DNA of 64,000 nucleotides from Microvirga sp. VF16 (GTDB lineage: Bacteria > Pseudomonadota > Alphaproteobacteria > Rhizobiales > Beijerinckiaceae), in assembly GCF_016864375.1 (NCBI RefSeq), contig NZ_CP069354.1:2129501-2193500 (forward strand). The letters run 5' to 3'. The position numbers and the translations under genes were made by a program. Under the pieces are notes generated by a model that saw only the letters and a list, made by a program, of their open reading frames with translations, searched no databases and had not been told where the DNA came from. Within the stretch, counting starts at the first letter, position 1; every line of letters starts with the position of its first letter. Positions 16,983 to 25,969 of this stretch are shown one piece after another.

Positions 16983-17004
16983 CTTCCAATGATGGCAAGG
17001 TCAA
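16983..17004 (-). promoter_or_regulatory. CueR-type box, copZ promoter
   Basis: Reading the minus strand, TTGACC is followed directly by the imperfect dyad CTTGCCATCATTGGAAG, which lies in the long (about 19-base) spacer typical of MerR/CueR-activated promoters. It shares its layout with boxes at 25050, 30096 and 32391. Confidence 0.75.
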
Positions 17005-17251
17005 GCACTCCCTGTGCGAAAACCGTCAAGGAGAAGGGCCAGGCAAGCGCCGGGACGAAGGCTTGGTTCCCCAGGAACGCCGCGAAGGAAAACCATCCAT
17101 AATGTGAGCGGATACCCCCGCAGGCAGGGATCCGACTCTGCCCCCGTTAATCTATGTTAGGCTCAAGGACCGATCGGGTTGCCTTGCCGCGCTTCGCCAA
17201 TGCCACGGTGAGACAATCCCCTCATCCGGTCGTCCTTCGAGGAGCTGAGCC

Positions 17252-18337
17252 ATGGATGACGTGTCCCTGTCGCGAAAACCCTTGGAGAATGGCCCGCCCG
17301 GCGGCACGAAGCCAACCAGGGCCGAGGACGCGGACGCGCGGCTCAGGTCTGTCCTGGCCAGCGTCAGCGATTGTTATTTCACGCTGAACGAAGCGTATCA
17401 GGTCACCGATCTCAACGAGGCGGCGATGGACTGGGTGGGGCCGGATCCTGATCGGGTCCTGGGCGCATGCCTGTGGGACCTGTGCAATCCGGATGCCGAG
17501 TGCAGCCGCACCATTCGGGAGGGCATGGAAGGGCGGCGCCGCATCCGGCGCGAGGTGATGTCCGGTCTGCGGCCCGGGCGCTGCCTCGATCTCCAAGTCA
17601 GCCCCATGGAGGAAGGCCTCAGCGTGTTCTTCACCGATGTCACGGAGCGTCGTGCGGCCGAGGCTGCCTTGAATGAACTCGCCGGACGCCTCCTGAGCCT
17701 TCAGGATGATGAGCGTGAACGGATCGCCGAGGAGCTGCATGACTCGACGGCCCAGCACCTCGTCGCCGTCGGCCTGAACCTCATGCGGCTGACGCGGTAT
17801 ATCATCCCCGGGGAAGGCCAGAAGGTGCTCGATGAGATCGCGGACTCGGTGGACGAGGCGGCCAGGGAGCTCCGCGCCTTCACCTATCTGCTGCACCCGC
17901 CCGGTCTGGAGAACGGCGGACTTGCCGGGACCGTGCGGGTCTTCGCGGCTGGATTTGCACGCCGGACGGGCCTGGTGACATCCGTCCGTATGCCGGATAC
18001 GGTCGACAAGCTACCCTTCGATCTTCAACGCTCCCTCCTCAGGGTCATCCAGGAGGCGCTGACCAACATCTATCGGCACGCGGCGGCTTCCAGGATTGTG
18101 ATCGACCTACGGTTTGGGGCAGATACCCTGAAACTGAGGATTCTCGACGATGGTTGCGGGCTGTCCCGCGGCGTCCGGAAGGCGGCGGGGGACGGTGCCC
18201 TGCTTGGGGTGGGCGTCGCCGGCATGCGGACCCGCATGCTGCGGTTCGGCGGCAACCTGAGGCTTCTGAGCGATGCGCGCGGGACGATGGTCGTGGCCAC
18301 CCTGCCACCGAAGGTCAAATCCCCGGGGCACGACTGA
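17252..18337 (+). CDS. PAS-containing sensor histidine kinase (HisKA_3/NarX type), orphan
   Basis: A 361-residue protein. A PAS domain occupies about residues 25-135 (RSVLASVSDCYFTLNEAYQ, VFFTDVTERRAAE). A HisKA_3 dimerisation segment carries the phospho-acceptor His (ERIAEELHDSTAQHLVAVG). The ATPase domain has VIQEALTNIYRHA (N box), ILDDGCGLS (G1) and GVGVAGMRTRM (G2). There is no membrane segment, so it senses a cytoplasmic signal. No response regulator is encoded beside it; partners of this type are usually NarL/FixJ-like. It sits among copper genes but on the opposite strand. Confidence 0.88.
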   Translation: MDDVSLSRKPLENGPPGGTKPTRAEDADARLRSVLASVSDCYFTLNEAYQVTDLNEAAMDWVGPDPDRVLGACLWDLCNPDAECSRTIREGMEGRRRIRREVMSGLRPGRCLDLQVSPMEEGLSVFFTDVTERRAAEAALNELAGRLLSLQDDERERIAEELHDSTAQHLVAVGLNLMRLTRYIIPGEGQKVLDEIADSVDEAARELRAFTYLLHPPGLENGGLAGTVRVFAAGFARRTGLVTSVRMPDTVDKLPFDLQRSLLRVIQEALTNIYRHAAASRIVIDLRFGADTLKLRILDDGCGLSRGVRKAAGDGALLGVGVAGMRTRMLRFGGNLRLLSDARGTMVVATLPPKVKSPGHD

Positions 18338-18428
18338 TCAGGATCATGCCGCGACGCCGATCAACGGCGCTCCAGGCTGGCGGCCCTTGTCCTCGTCAGA
18401 CCGGAGCCGCCAGCAGTTCCCAAGGGAA

Positions 18429-18905
18429 TCAGAGTGGCCGTGACCCTTGGTACCGTGCGAACGTTCCCTGGCCCGATGGCCCGAACAGGACGACCTCGTA
18501 GGTGTCGTCCGCGACGCCCTCGACCTCCATCCCGGGCGAGCCGACGGGCATTCCTGGAACGGCGAGACCCTTCGCCCGGGGCCTTTCGACCAGTAGGCGC
18601 TTGATTGCGTCCGCGGGCACATGGCCCTCGATGACGTAGCCGTCGATTTTGGCGGTGTGGCACGACGCAAGGCCCTGGGGCACACCCAGACGGGCCTTCA
18701 GGCGGTTGACCTCCGGGGACTCGATGACCTCGACGGCAAATCCGGCCTTCCGGACGTGATCGACCCAGGCGCCGCAGCAGCCGCAACTCGGATCCTTGGT
18801 GACCGTCATCGTCGGCAGGGCTTCCACCGCAGAGGCCGGGAGGGCGGAAGCGGCGGCAAGGCCGGCGAGGAGCGCCCGCCGGCTGATGGTCAGGTTTGAT
18901 GACAT
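18429..18905 (-). CDS. DUF411 metal-binding protein (periplasmic)
   Basis: A 158-residue protein with a twin-arginine-like signal (TISRRALLAGLAAASALPASA) and the DUF411 core: VTKDPSCGCCGAWVDHVRKAGF, PQGLASCHTAKIDGYVIEGHV and GLAVPGMPVGSPGME. The CGCC and Cys-His residues suggest copper binding. DUF411 proteins commonly occur in copper and silver resistance clusters. The start ATG 18905 has GAGG upstream. It follows the DUF305 gene by 10 bases and is surely co-transcribed. Confidence 0.85.
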   Translation of the reverse strand: MSSNLTISRRALLAGLAAASALPASAVEALPTMTVTKDPSCGCCGAWVDHVRKAGFAVEVIESPEVNRLKARLGVPQGLASCHTAKIDGYVIEGHVPADAIKRLLVERPRAKGLAVPGMPVGSPGMEVEGVADDTYEVVLFGPSGQGTFARYQGSRPL

Positions 18906-18915
18906 GACGCGCACC

Positions 18916-19506
18916 TCACTGCTTCGCGTTCGTGGCGAGCCAGGACTTCATCATGGCGATCTCGTCCTCCTGCGCCCTGATGACGTTCTGGGCGAGTTCG
19001 CGGATCTTCGGATCCTTGCCGAAGGCGACAACGATTTTGGCCATGTCGATGGCGCCCTGATGATGGGCGATCATGTTGTTCGCGAAGTCGGTATCCACGT
19101 TGCCTGTATACTCCATCGCCATCTCACGATGCATGCGTTCGTTGACAGCGTTCATGGCCAGCGAGGCGACGCCCTGATCCCCGCGCGGGCTGTCCATCTG
19201 CATGGAGCCGGACTGCCGGCCCATCATGCCGGCCTGCATCATCGGACACATCATCATGCCCGACATCATGCCGCCCGGGCGCTGACTGCCCGGCATCGTG
19301 CCGCCCTGCATGCCGGACATTCCGCCCTGCGGTGCGGGCATGGTGCTCATCTGGACCTGGGAACCGACCATCGGAACGGTGGCCTGTGTCTGAGCCTGCT
19401 CCGGATGGTGAGCGGTGTGGTCCGCGTCGGATGGGGTAGCCTGCTGGGCGAGGGCCGGAACCGACAGGCCGGCGGCGAGGACGAGAGCGAGAATGGATGA
19501 CTTCAT
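18916..19506 (-). CDS. DUF305 secreted protein, Met/His-rich
   Basis: A 196-residue exported protein. A Sec signal (SSILALVLAAGLSVPALA) is followed by a linker extremely rich in Met, Gly and Gln (MPAPQGGMSGMQGGTMPG, MMSGMMMCPMMQAGMMG), then the DUF305 helical domain (MHREMAMEYTGNVDTDFA, MIAHHQGAIDMAKIVV, AQEDEIAMMKSWL). The Met clusters and HH pair suggest periplasmic Cu(I) binding. ATG 19506 has AAGGAG 6 bases upstream, so the longer open frame to 19656 is not used. Confidence 0.88.
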   Translation of the reverse strand: MKSSILALVLAAGLSVPALAQQATPSDADHTAHHPEQAQTQATVPMVGSQVQMSTMPAPQGGMSGMQGGTMPGSQRPGGMMSGMMMCPMMQAGMMGRQSGSMQMDSPRGDQGVASLAMNAVNERMHREMAMEYTGNVDTDFANNMIAHHQGAIDMAKIVVAFGKDPKIRELAQNVIRAQEDEIAMMKSWLATNAKQ

Positions 19507-19586
19507 GGTGGTTCTCCTTCGAGAACGCTCGAGCTTCTGAAACATGGCCGCCGTCGGGACGATCGGCCTGATGAGGGAGGGCTGTC

Positions 19587-19937
19587 TCAGGTTCGGGGAG
19601 GAGGGGTCGTCGTCTCGGGAGCGATATCGTCGGGGGGAACGGACACGACCTCCCATCGGATCGCCTGCCGATCATGGGGGGCAGGCAAGCTCGTCATGGC
19701 GGGAACGGCCGTCCACCCGCAACGGGCTTGGGCACACACGAGGTTACAGCTCCCGTCCGGCGCCGCCGGCTCCGGATCGCAGCAGTCATGGGAGGACGTG
19801 CCCTGGACGTAGTGAGCGCCATCGGCAGCCCAATCCTTCGCCGCCGCACTGGGCATTGGTCCGATCACGGCAACGGCCATCAGCACCGCGATAAGGAGGC
19901 GGATGATCGAGGACGCTGCGTTCGGGATCGTCGTCAT
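19587..19937 (-). CDS. Small Cys-rich exported protein
   Basis: A 116-residue protein with a predicted signal peptide (SIIRLLIAVLMAVAVIGPMPSAAA) and a mature part containing a CC pair, two further close Cys (CNLVCAQARC) and a Pro-rich tail. No family is recognised. It lies upstream of the DUF305 and DUF411 genes on the same strand and is probably part of the copper set. No clear ribosome site precedes ATG 19937, so the start is uncertain. Confidence 0.5.
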   Translation of the reverse strand: MTTIPNAASSIIRLLIAVLMAVAVIGPMPSAAAKDWAADGAHYVQGTSSHDCCDPEPAAPDGSCNLVCAQARCGWTAVPAMTSLPAPHDRQAIRWEVVSVPPDDIAPETTTPPPRT

Positions 19938-20216
19938 GCTCGGAATTCTACCACAGTTGCCCAGAGCGGCATTGCGGGATGTCAAACTCGTGAACTGGCA
20001 CCGCGATCATCCGCCTGTCGCGAATGTCTGGCGGGGCTCGACCACCAGACCAAACCATTACTTCGGCTCAGTGCCGATAGCCGCCTTTGGGGAATGCGGC
20101 GCTGCCCTTCGAAAACCCTCGGCAAGTCTCAGGCTTTTCCCGCACGACTCTTGGGAAAAGCCCCAGTCAATCCGGACTACAATAAGTGCTACACTGCTGG
20201 AGCGATGAGCGTAAGG

Positions 20217-20348
20217 CTAGCGCATCGTGCGGAAAAGTGGACCCGGTTTTCGCTGACGCGGCCCTTCGGGTCCGCACCGAACGATGCGCTGCTTAAGGGA
20301 TTGAGCATCGGACCCAAAAGTGGGTCCACTTTTGGGTCCGATGCTCTA
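20217..20348. repeat. RIME-like double palindrome
   Basis: The left half is bounded by AGCGCATCGTGCGG and CCGCACCGAACGATGCGCT. The right half is a perfect palindrome with 20-base arms AGCATCGGACCCAAAAGTGG and its complement separated by GT (20304-20345). The elements resemble Rhizobiales intergenic mosaic elements. A shorter relative is at 31774..31850. Confidence 0.8.
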
Positions 20349-20475
20349 ACGGCCGGTGCGCCTCACAATCGTAGCATCGCAGCGCACACTTCAGCCCGTC
20401 GACACCTCGACAAGCCACGTCGGCTTCCGGTGCGTCACGCGAGGAACCCCGGAGACCTGACAGAGGAGGTTCCCC

Positions 20476-22167
20476 ATGTCTCATGGAATTTCCACGGATG
20501 ACTCCACCACCACTGCCACGAATGGGAAATCGCGACTGAAACAGATCCTTGCTGGCGCACGCGGCGCGATACAGGGAGCCCTTCTGGGCGCCACCGCGCT
20601 CGTCTCCGCCACCGCCCTGGCGCCTGCCGCCGCGCAGGCACCGGCACGGCCGAACATCGTTGTGATCATGGGCGATGACATCGGCTGGAACAACATCGGT
20701 GCCTACAACCAGGGCATGATGTCCGGCCGCACACCGAATCTTGACCGGCTGGCATCGCAGGGCATGCGCTTCACGGATTACTATGCCGAGGCAAGCTGCA
20801 CAGCCGGGCGCGCCAACTTCATCACCGGTCAGTTGCCGATCCGCACCGGGCTCACCACCGTCGGACAGGCCGGCTCTCCGATCGGCATTCCGGACGAGGC
20901 GCCGACCATTGCAGCAGTGTTGAAGTCCATGGGCTATGCCACCGGCCAATTCGGCAAGAACCATCTCGGCGACCTCAACCGCTTCCTGCCGACCGTACAC
21001 GGCTTCGACGAATTCTTTGGATACCTCTATCACCTGGATGCGATGGAGGATCCTTGCCACCCGACCTATCCGCAGGCCCTGCTGGCAACCGTGGGCCCCC
21101 GCAACATGGTCCACTCCTTTGCCACCGACAGGGATGACGCGACCGAGCAGCCACGCTGGGGCCGGATCGGCAGGCAGCGGATCGAAGATGCAGGCCAGCT
21201 CTGCCCGAAGCGGATGGAGACCGTCGACGACGAGATCCTCGATACCACGCTGCAATTCATCGACAAGGCGCGCAGCGAAAACAAGCCGTTCTTCGCCTGG
21301 CTCAACCCGACCAGGATGCATGTCATTACGCATCTCTCGGAGAAGTATAATGCCATGCGCACGCCCGAGAACGGCTGGAGCGTCTACGAGGCTGGAATGG
21401 CGCAACTCGACGACGTCGTCGGCTCGGTGATGAAATACCTGACCGACAACCGTCTCGACGACAACACCATCGTGGTCTTCACGACCGACAATGGTGCCGA
21501 GAACTTCACATGGCCCGATGGCGGCCAGACGCCTTTCGCCGGCGGCAAGGGGACGGCGCTCGAAGGCGGCTTCCGCGTGCCGGCCATCGTCCGCTGGCCG
21601 GGCAAGGTGCCGGCAGGCAAGGTCGAGAACAGCATCATATCCGGCCTCGATTGGTTCCCGACCCTCGTGGCAGCAGCCGGCAATCCGACTATCATCGACG
21701 AATTCAAGGCTGGAAAGAAGATCGGCGACATGACCTACAAGGTCCATCTCGACGGCTACGACCAGACCGCACTCCTCACCGGCCAGGGACCATCGAAGCG
21801 GAACGAGATCTTCTATTTCACCGAGTCCAACCTGAGCGCGGCGCGCATCAACGACTTCAAGTACCGCTTTACCGATCAGCCGAACGGCTGGCTGGGTGCA
21901 ACCCAGAGGGTCGACTGGCCGATCCTGGTCAACCTGCGGCTCGATCCCTACGAGCGTACGGGCATGCCTGACGGCAAGAATGGATCGCTCGCTTATTACA
22001 ACTGGTTCGTCACGGAGTTCTGGCGTTTCGTTTTCGTGCAGCAGGAGGTGGCGAAGGCGGCCCAGACCTTCGTCGATTTCCCGCCGATGCAGCGGGGCGC
22101 GAGCTTCAACATGGAGGCGGTCAAGCAGCAGGTCGAACGGGCGATCCAGGCGCGCCAGAGCGACTAG
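20476..22167 (+). CDS. Arylsulfatase (FGly-type sulfatase), exported
   Basis: A 563-residue alkaline-phosphatase-superfamily sulfatase. A long N-terminus ends in a signal segment (GALLGATALVSATALAPAAAQA). The first metal site is NIVVIMGDDIGWNNIG. The formylglycine motif is CTAGR at residues 108-112, whose Cys must be converted by a formylglycine-generating enzyme not encoded here. FGKNHLGDL and TTDNGAENFTWPDGG complete the active site. It hydrolyses sulfate esters, probably in the periplasm. ATG 20476 has GAGGAGG upstream. The gene is on the opposite strand to the copper genes around it. Confidence 0.9.
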   Translation: MSHGISTDDSTTTATNGKSRLKQILAGARGAIQGALLGATALVSATALAPAAAQAPARPNIVVIMGDDIGWNNIGAYNQGMMSGRTPNLDRLASQGMRFTDYYAEASCTAGRANFITGQLPIRTGLTTVGQAGSPIGIPDEAPTIAAVLKSMGYATGQFGKNHLGDLNRFLPTVHGFDEFFGYLYHLDAMEDPCHPTYPQALLATVGPRNMVHSFATDRDDATEQPRWGRIGRQRIEDAGQLCPKRMETVDDEILDTTLQFIDKARSENKPFFAWLNPTRMHVITHLSEKYNAMRTPENGWSVYEAGMAQLDDVVGSVMKYLTDNRLDDNTIVVFTTDNGAENFTWPDGGQTPFAGGKGTALEGGFRVPAIVRWPGKVPAGKVENSIISGLDWFPTLVAAAGNPTIIDEFKAGKKIGDMTYKVHLDGYDQTALLTGQGPSKRNEIFYFTESNLSAARINDFKYRFTDQPNGWLGATQRVDWPILVNLRLDPYERTGMPDGKNGSLAYYNWFVTEFWRFVFVQQEVAKAAQTFVDFPPMQRGASFNMEAVKQQVERAIQARQSD

Positions 22168-22239
22168 AGCGGTCTCTCGCATCGTGGCTTATGACATGTG
22201 CCCGTTCACCATCCTACTCAAGCATAGGAGGAAGCAGTG

Positions 22240-22524
22240 ATGAGGAGCGTGCTGATATTCCTTACCCTTGCCGCGGTCGCGGCGCCTGCAACCGCGCAGG
22301 TCGGGCCACCCACCTCCCAGCGGACATGCTCGGCCAACCGACAGCTTGTCATGCGGGAAGGCGCGGTCGTCCTCGATACTGGACCCTCCACCTACGCTCG
22401 TTTCGTCAGGAGCGGCGCCGAATGCACCGTCGACCAGTTCCCTGAGCCTGCGTGGGTTCCAAGCTCCAACAACCCGCAATGCTTCATCGGCTATCGATGC
22501 AGGGACGGATCCGACGATTTCTGA
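22240..22524 (+). CDS. Small exported protein
   Basis: A 94-residue protein with a signal peptide (RSVLIFLTLAAVAAPATA) and four Cys in the mature part (RTCSANRQ, AECTVDQF, CFIGYRC), suggesting two disulfides. AGGAGGA precedes the GTG/ATG pair at 22237/22240. It follows the sulfatase by 70 bases on the same strand and may be co-transcribed. No family is recognised. Confidence 0.65.
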   Translation: MRSVLIFLTLAAVAAPATAQVGPPTSQRTCSANRQLVMREGAVVLDTGPSTYARFVRSGAECTVDQFPEPAWVPSSNNPQCFIGYRCRDGSDDF

Positions 22525-22614
22525 TGACACCGAGCCGATCCGGCCCCGGGATCGAGGGGCAGGCCGACAGCAGCAGGCCGGGCAAGGCTCCATCGAGCCC
22601 GCCCGGCTTGGCCG

Positions 22615-25005
22615 TCAGAGCCGCACCGTCCGAAGCCGGATCGCGTTGCCGATCACGCTGACCGAGGACAGCGCCATGGCGGCCGCCGCGATGATCGGCG
22701 ACAGCAGGATGCCGAAGAACGGGTACAGTACGCCAGCCGCCACCGGCACGCCGAGCGCGTTGTAGATGAAGGCGAAGAACAGGTTCTGACGGATGTTGCG
22801 CATCGTCGCCCGCGACAGCCGTCGTGCCCGCACGATGCCGGTCAGGTCACCCTTGAGCAGGGTCACGCCCGCGCTCTCCATCGCCACGTCGGTGCCGGTG
22901 CCCATGGCGATGCCGACATCCGCCGCCGCCAGCGCCGGCGCGTCGTTGACCCCGTCGCCGGCCATGGCGACGACCCGGCCCGCACGTTTGAACTTGTTGA
23001 CCACGGCGCTTTTCTGGTCGGGCAGAACCTCGGCCTCGACCTCGTCGATCCCGAGCCGACGGGCCACCGCCTTCGCGGTGGTCCAGTTGTCGCCGGTCAG
23101 CATTACGACGTGCACGCCCTCGGCCTTCAAGGCGGCGAGGGCTTCCGGAGTCGAGGGCTTTACCGGGTCGGCGATGGCGATGGCGCCGGCCACCTTCCCA
23201 TCGATGCCGGCGAAGATCGCCGTCGCGCCGTCCTCCCGCAGCCTGTCGGCCTGCTCCGCCAAGGGAGCCACATCGATGCCGTGCTCGGCCAGGAATGCCT
23301 TATTGCCAAGGGCGATGCGCAGACCCTCGACGGTGCCGAGCGCACCCTTGCCCGTGGGCGAGTCGAAGTCGGTGACGGGCGCGGTGGCGACGCCCTGCTT
23401 CTCGGCCGCGGCGACGATGGCGACCGCGAGCGGATGCTCGCTCGCTCGCTCGACGCTGGCGGACAGGCGCAGGATGTCGGCCTCGGTGAAGCCGGGGGCG
23501 GGCACGATGGCGGTGACGGCCGGCTTGCCCTCGGTGAGGGTCCCGGTCTTGTCGACCACGAGGGTGTCGACCTTCTCCATGTGCTCCAGCGCCTCGGCGT
23601 TCTTGATCAGCACACCGGCCTGCGCTCCGCGTCCGACGCCCACCATGATCGACATCGGCGTGGCCAGCCCCAGCGCGCAGGGGCAGGCGATGATCAGCAC
23701 CGCCACGGCGGCCACGAGGCCGTAGGAGAGTTGCGGCGCGGGCCCCCAGATCGCCCATGCGATGAAGGCAAGCACCGCCACCCCGATCACCGCCAGCACG
23801 AAGTATCCCGAGACCTGATCGGCCAGGCGCTGGATCGGGGCACGGCTGCGCTGGGCCTCGGCCACGAGCTGGACGATCTGCGACAGCATGGTGTCGCGCC
23901 CCACCTTCTGGGCTTCGATAACGAGACCGCCGGACTGGTTCATGGTGCCGCCGATCGCCTTGGCACCGACCTCCTTGGTGACCGGCATCGACTCGCCGGT
24001 GACCATGGACTCGTCGACAGCGCTGCGGCCCTCGACGACCACGCCGTCCACCGGCACCTTCTCGCCCGGCCGCACACGCAAGCGGTCGCCGACCTGCACG
24101 GTGTCGAGCTGAACCTCCTGCTCCGTGCCGTCAGGCAGGATCCTGCGCGCCGTCTTGGGAGCCAAGTCGAGCAGGGCGCGGATGGCGCCGCTCGTCGTCT
24201 CGCGGGCCCGCAGTTCGAGCACCTGTCCCAGCAGGACCAGCACCGTGATGACGGAGGCCGCCTCGAAATAGACCGCAACGGCACCGTCATAACCGCGGAA
24301 GGCCGCCGGGAAGATGTCGGGCGCCAGCGTGGCGACCATGCTGTAGACCCACGCCACGCCGGTGCCCATGGCAATCAGTGTGAACATGTTCAGGTTGCGC
24401 GTGACGAGGGATTGCCAGCCGCGCACGAAGAACGGCCACCCGGCCCAGAGCACGACCGGGGTCGCGAGCAGCATCTGGATCCAGTTCGAGGTCTGCTGAC
24501 CGATATAGTGGCCGAGGCCCGTCAGGTGGCCGCCCATCTCCAGCGCGACCACCGGCAGGCTCAGGCCGAGGCCGATCCAGAAGCGGCGCGTCATATCCAC
24601 GAGCTCGTGGCTCGGACCGGTCTCTGCCGTTGCCAGCACGGGTTCGAGCGCCATGCCGCAGATCGGGCAGGAGCCCGGCCCCACCTGCCGGATCTGCGGA
24701 TGCATCGGGCAGGTGTAGATCGTGCCCTCGGGGACAGGTTCCGCCTTCCTCTCGGATGCCGGCTGCACGTATTTTGCGGGCTCGGCCATGAATTTCGACT
24801 GGCATCCGGAGGAGCAGAAGTAATACGGCTTGCCCTCGTACTGGGCCCGGTGCTGGGTCGCATGCGGATCCACCATCATGCCGCAGACCGGATCCTTCAC
24901 CTTGCCGGCATCCGTCGCAGGATCATGGTGATGTCCCGCGTGGGCGCCATGGTCATGATGGTGCTCATGGCTCTCGTGGCCCTTGGTGGCTGGGGTGTCG
25001 GTCAT
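22615..25005 (-). CDS. copA: Cu(I)-exporting P1B-type ATPase with YHS and HMBD domains
   Basis: Exports cytoplasmic Cu(I) at the cost of ATP. The His-rich N-terminus ([16 protein letters not shown]) is followed by a YHS domain (about 36-82, [22 protein letters not shown]) and a heavy-metal-binding domain (about 97-123, [19 protein letters not shown]) instead of HMA domains. The rest has the CPC membrane metal site ([13 protein letters not shown]), phosphorylation motif [25 protein letters not shown] and [10 protein letters not shown]. Length 796 is normal. It has its own CueR box at 25050-25072, 45 bases upstream of the start. Confidence 0.95.
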   Translation of the reverse strand: MTDTPATKGHESHEHHHDHGAHAGHHHDPATDAGKVKDPVCGMMVDPHATQHRAQYEGKPYYFCSSGCQSKFMAEPAKYVQPASERKAEPVPEGTIYTCPMHPQIRQVGPGSCPICGMALEPVLATAETGPSHELVDMTRRFWIGLGLSLPVVALEMGGHLTGLGHYIGQQTSNWIQMLLATPVVLWAGWPFFVRGWQSLVTRNLNMFTLIAMGTGVAWVYSMVATLAPDIFPAAFRGYDGAVAVYFEAASVITVLVLLGQVLELRARETTSGAIRALLDLAPKTARRILPDGTEQEVQLDTVQVGDRLRVRPGEKVPVDGVVVEGRSAVDESMVTGESMPVTKEVGAKAIGGTMNQSGGLVIEAQKVGRDTMLSQIVQLVAEAQRSRAPIQRLADQVSGYFVLAVIGVAVLAFIAWAIWGPAPQLSYGLVAAVAVLIIACPCALGLATPMSIMVGVGRGAQAGVLIKNAEALEHMEKVDTLVVDKTGTLTEGKPAVTAIVPAPGFTEADILRLSASVERASEHPLAVAIVAAAEKQGVATAPVTDFDSPTGKGALGTVEGLRIALGNKAFLAEHGIDVAPLAEQADRLREDGATAIFAGIDGKVAGAIAIADPVKPSTPEALAALKAEGVHVVMLTGDNWTTAKAVARRLGIDEVEAEVLPDQKSAVVNKFKRAGRVVAMAGDGVNDAPALAAADVGIAMGTGTDVAMESAGVTLLKGDLTGIVRARRLSRATMRNIRQNLFFAFIYNALGVPVAAGVLYPFFGILLSPIIAAAAMALSSVSVIGNAIRLRTVRL

Positions 25006-25049
25006 GGCTGTTCTCCACTGACGCTTACGGGCAGTGCGGCTACCCTGAG

Positions 25050-25072
25050 GCTTCCCATGATAGGAAGGTCAA
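25050..25072 (-). promoter_or_regulatory. CueR-type box, copA promoter
   Basis: On the minus strand TTGACC is joined to CTTCCTATCATGGGAAG, an almost perfect dyad, in front of copA. Confidence 0.8.
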
Positions 25073-25110
25073 GCGACCGGAACCCGACCGGTCGCCTGTC
25101 GCCCCAGCTC

Positions 25111-25401
25111 CTATTTGCCCTTCTGGATCCTCACGACGCTGATCTGGCCGTTCACTCGGTCGGCTTGGAATTGCACCTTGTCGCCGGCCTTCATGCCTTG
25201 GAGCAGGGCAGGGTCCTGGACCCGGAAAACCATGGTCATGGCATCCATGTTGAGGTTCGGGATCGCACCGTGCTCAATGGTGATCTTGCTGGCGGATGTG
25301 TCCACCTTCTCGACGGTGCCCGAGACCACTGGCAGGTTCTGAGCAAGGGCAGCGCCCGACAGAGCGAGGGCGGCGATCAGGCTGATGGCGATACGCTTCA
25401 T
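25111..25401 (-). CDS. CusF-like periplasmic copper-binding protein
   Basis: A 96-residue exported protein: signal RIAISLIAALALSGAALA, then the CusF-type OB fold (VVSGTVEKVDTSASKITIEH, NLNMDAMTMVFRVQDPALL, GDKVQFQADRVNGQ). The Met residues of MDAMTM and the His of EHGAI match copper-binding positions of CusF. In Cus systems CusF delivers Cu(I) to an RND pump, but no CusAB pump is encoded in this window. ATG 25401 has AAGGAG upstream. It is the last gene of the run led from 30055. Confidence 0.85.
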   Translation of the reverse strand: MKRIAISLIAALALSGAALAQNLPVVSGTVEKVDTSASKITIEHGAIPNLNMDAMTMVFRVQDPALLQGMKAGDKVQFQADRVNGQISVVRIQKGK

Positions 25402-25445
25402 AGGGAACTCCTTTTCGGATCTTGATGACGAGGGGATTGGTGCCG

Positions 25446-25937
25446 TCACTTGACGACGACGGTGCCGTGCATGCCGGACTCGTAGTGACCCGGGATCAGG
25501 CAGGCGAACTCGAAGGTGCCGGCCTTGGTGAAGCGCCAGACGATCTCGTTGGAGTCTTTCGGGGTGAGCCGCTTCCCGTTCGGATCGTCGTGCTCCATGT
25601 CCGGGTTCTTCTGCATCTGGACCTTGTGCTTGGCGTTGTTCTCGATCGAGTCGAGCATGAACTCGTGATCCACCTGGCCATGGTTCCTGAGCACGAACTT
25701 CACCTGCTCGCCGCGCTTGATCTCGACCTTGTTGGGCTCGAACAGCATCTTGGCGTCGTCGGTCTCCTTCATGGTGACCTCGATCGTGCGGGCGACGGGC
25801 TTCGTCGGGTCGCCCGGCTCACCGGCCGCGAAGGACTTGTGGCTGTGTCCGGGCTCGCCGGGACCGGCAAGCGCCAGCCCGACGGAGAGCGCCAGCGCCG
25901 CTGCGGCGCCCATGAGGGCCAAAGTGCGTGTCTTCAT
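25446..25937 (-). CDS. Cupredoxin-domain periplasmic protein
   Basis: A 163-residue exported protein. A signal (LALMGAAAALALSVGLALA) precedes a plastocyanin-like fold with type-1 copper ligands visible: His in QVDHEFML, Cys in FEFACLIPGHYESGM with the following His and Met. ARTIEVTMKETDDAKM and IKRGEQVKFVLRNHG are typical of the copper-resistance cupredoxins found beside CopA-type oxidases. It probably binds or shuttles periplasmic copper or electrons for the multicopper oxidase encoded 32 bases upstream. Confidence 0.88.
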   Translation of the reverse strand: MKTRTLALMGAAAALALSVGLALAGPGEPGHSHKSFAAGEPGDPTKPVARTIEVTMKETDDAKMLFEPNKVEIKRGEQVKFVLRNHGQVDHEFMLDSIENNAKHKVQMQKNPDMEHDDPNGKRLTPKDSNEIVWRFTKAGTFEFACLIPGHYESGMHGTVVVK

Positions 25938-25969
25938 CGATTGCTCCTGTTGCATCGGTTGTGTCGGAA

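Noticed and set aside
20293..22182. 629-residue minus-strand frame opposite the arylsulfatase
   Set aside because: A high-GC antisense shadow; the plus-strand frame has all sulfatase motifs and a ribosome site.
23110..25425. 771-residue plus-strand frame opposite copA
   Set aside because: Antisense shadow rich in His, Asp, Arg and Gly, while the minus strand encodes a canonical P-type ATPase.
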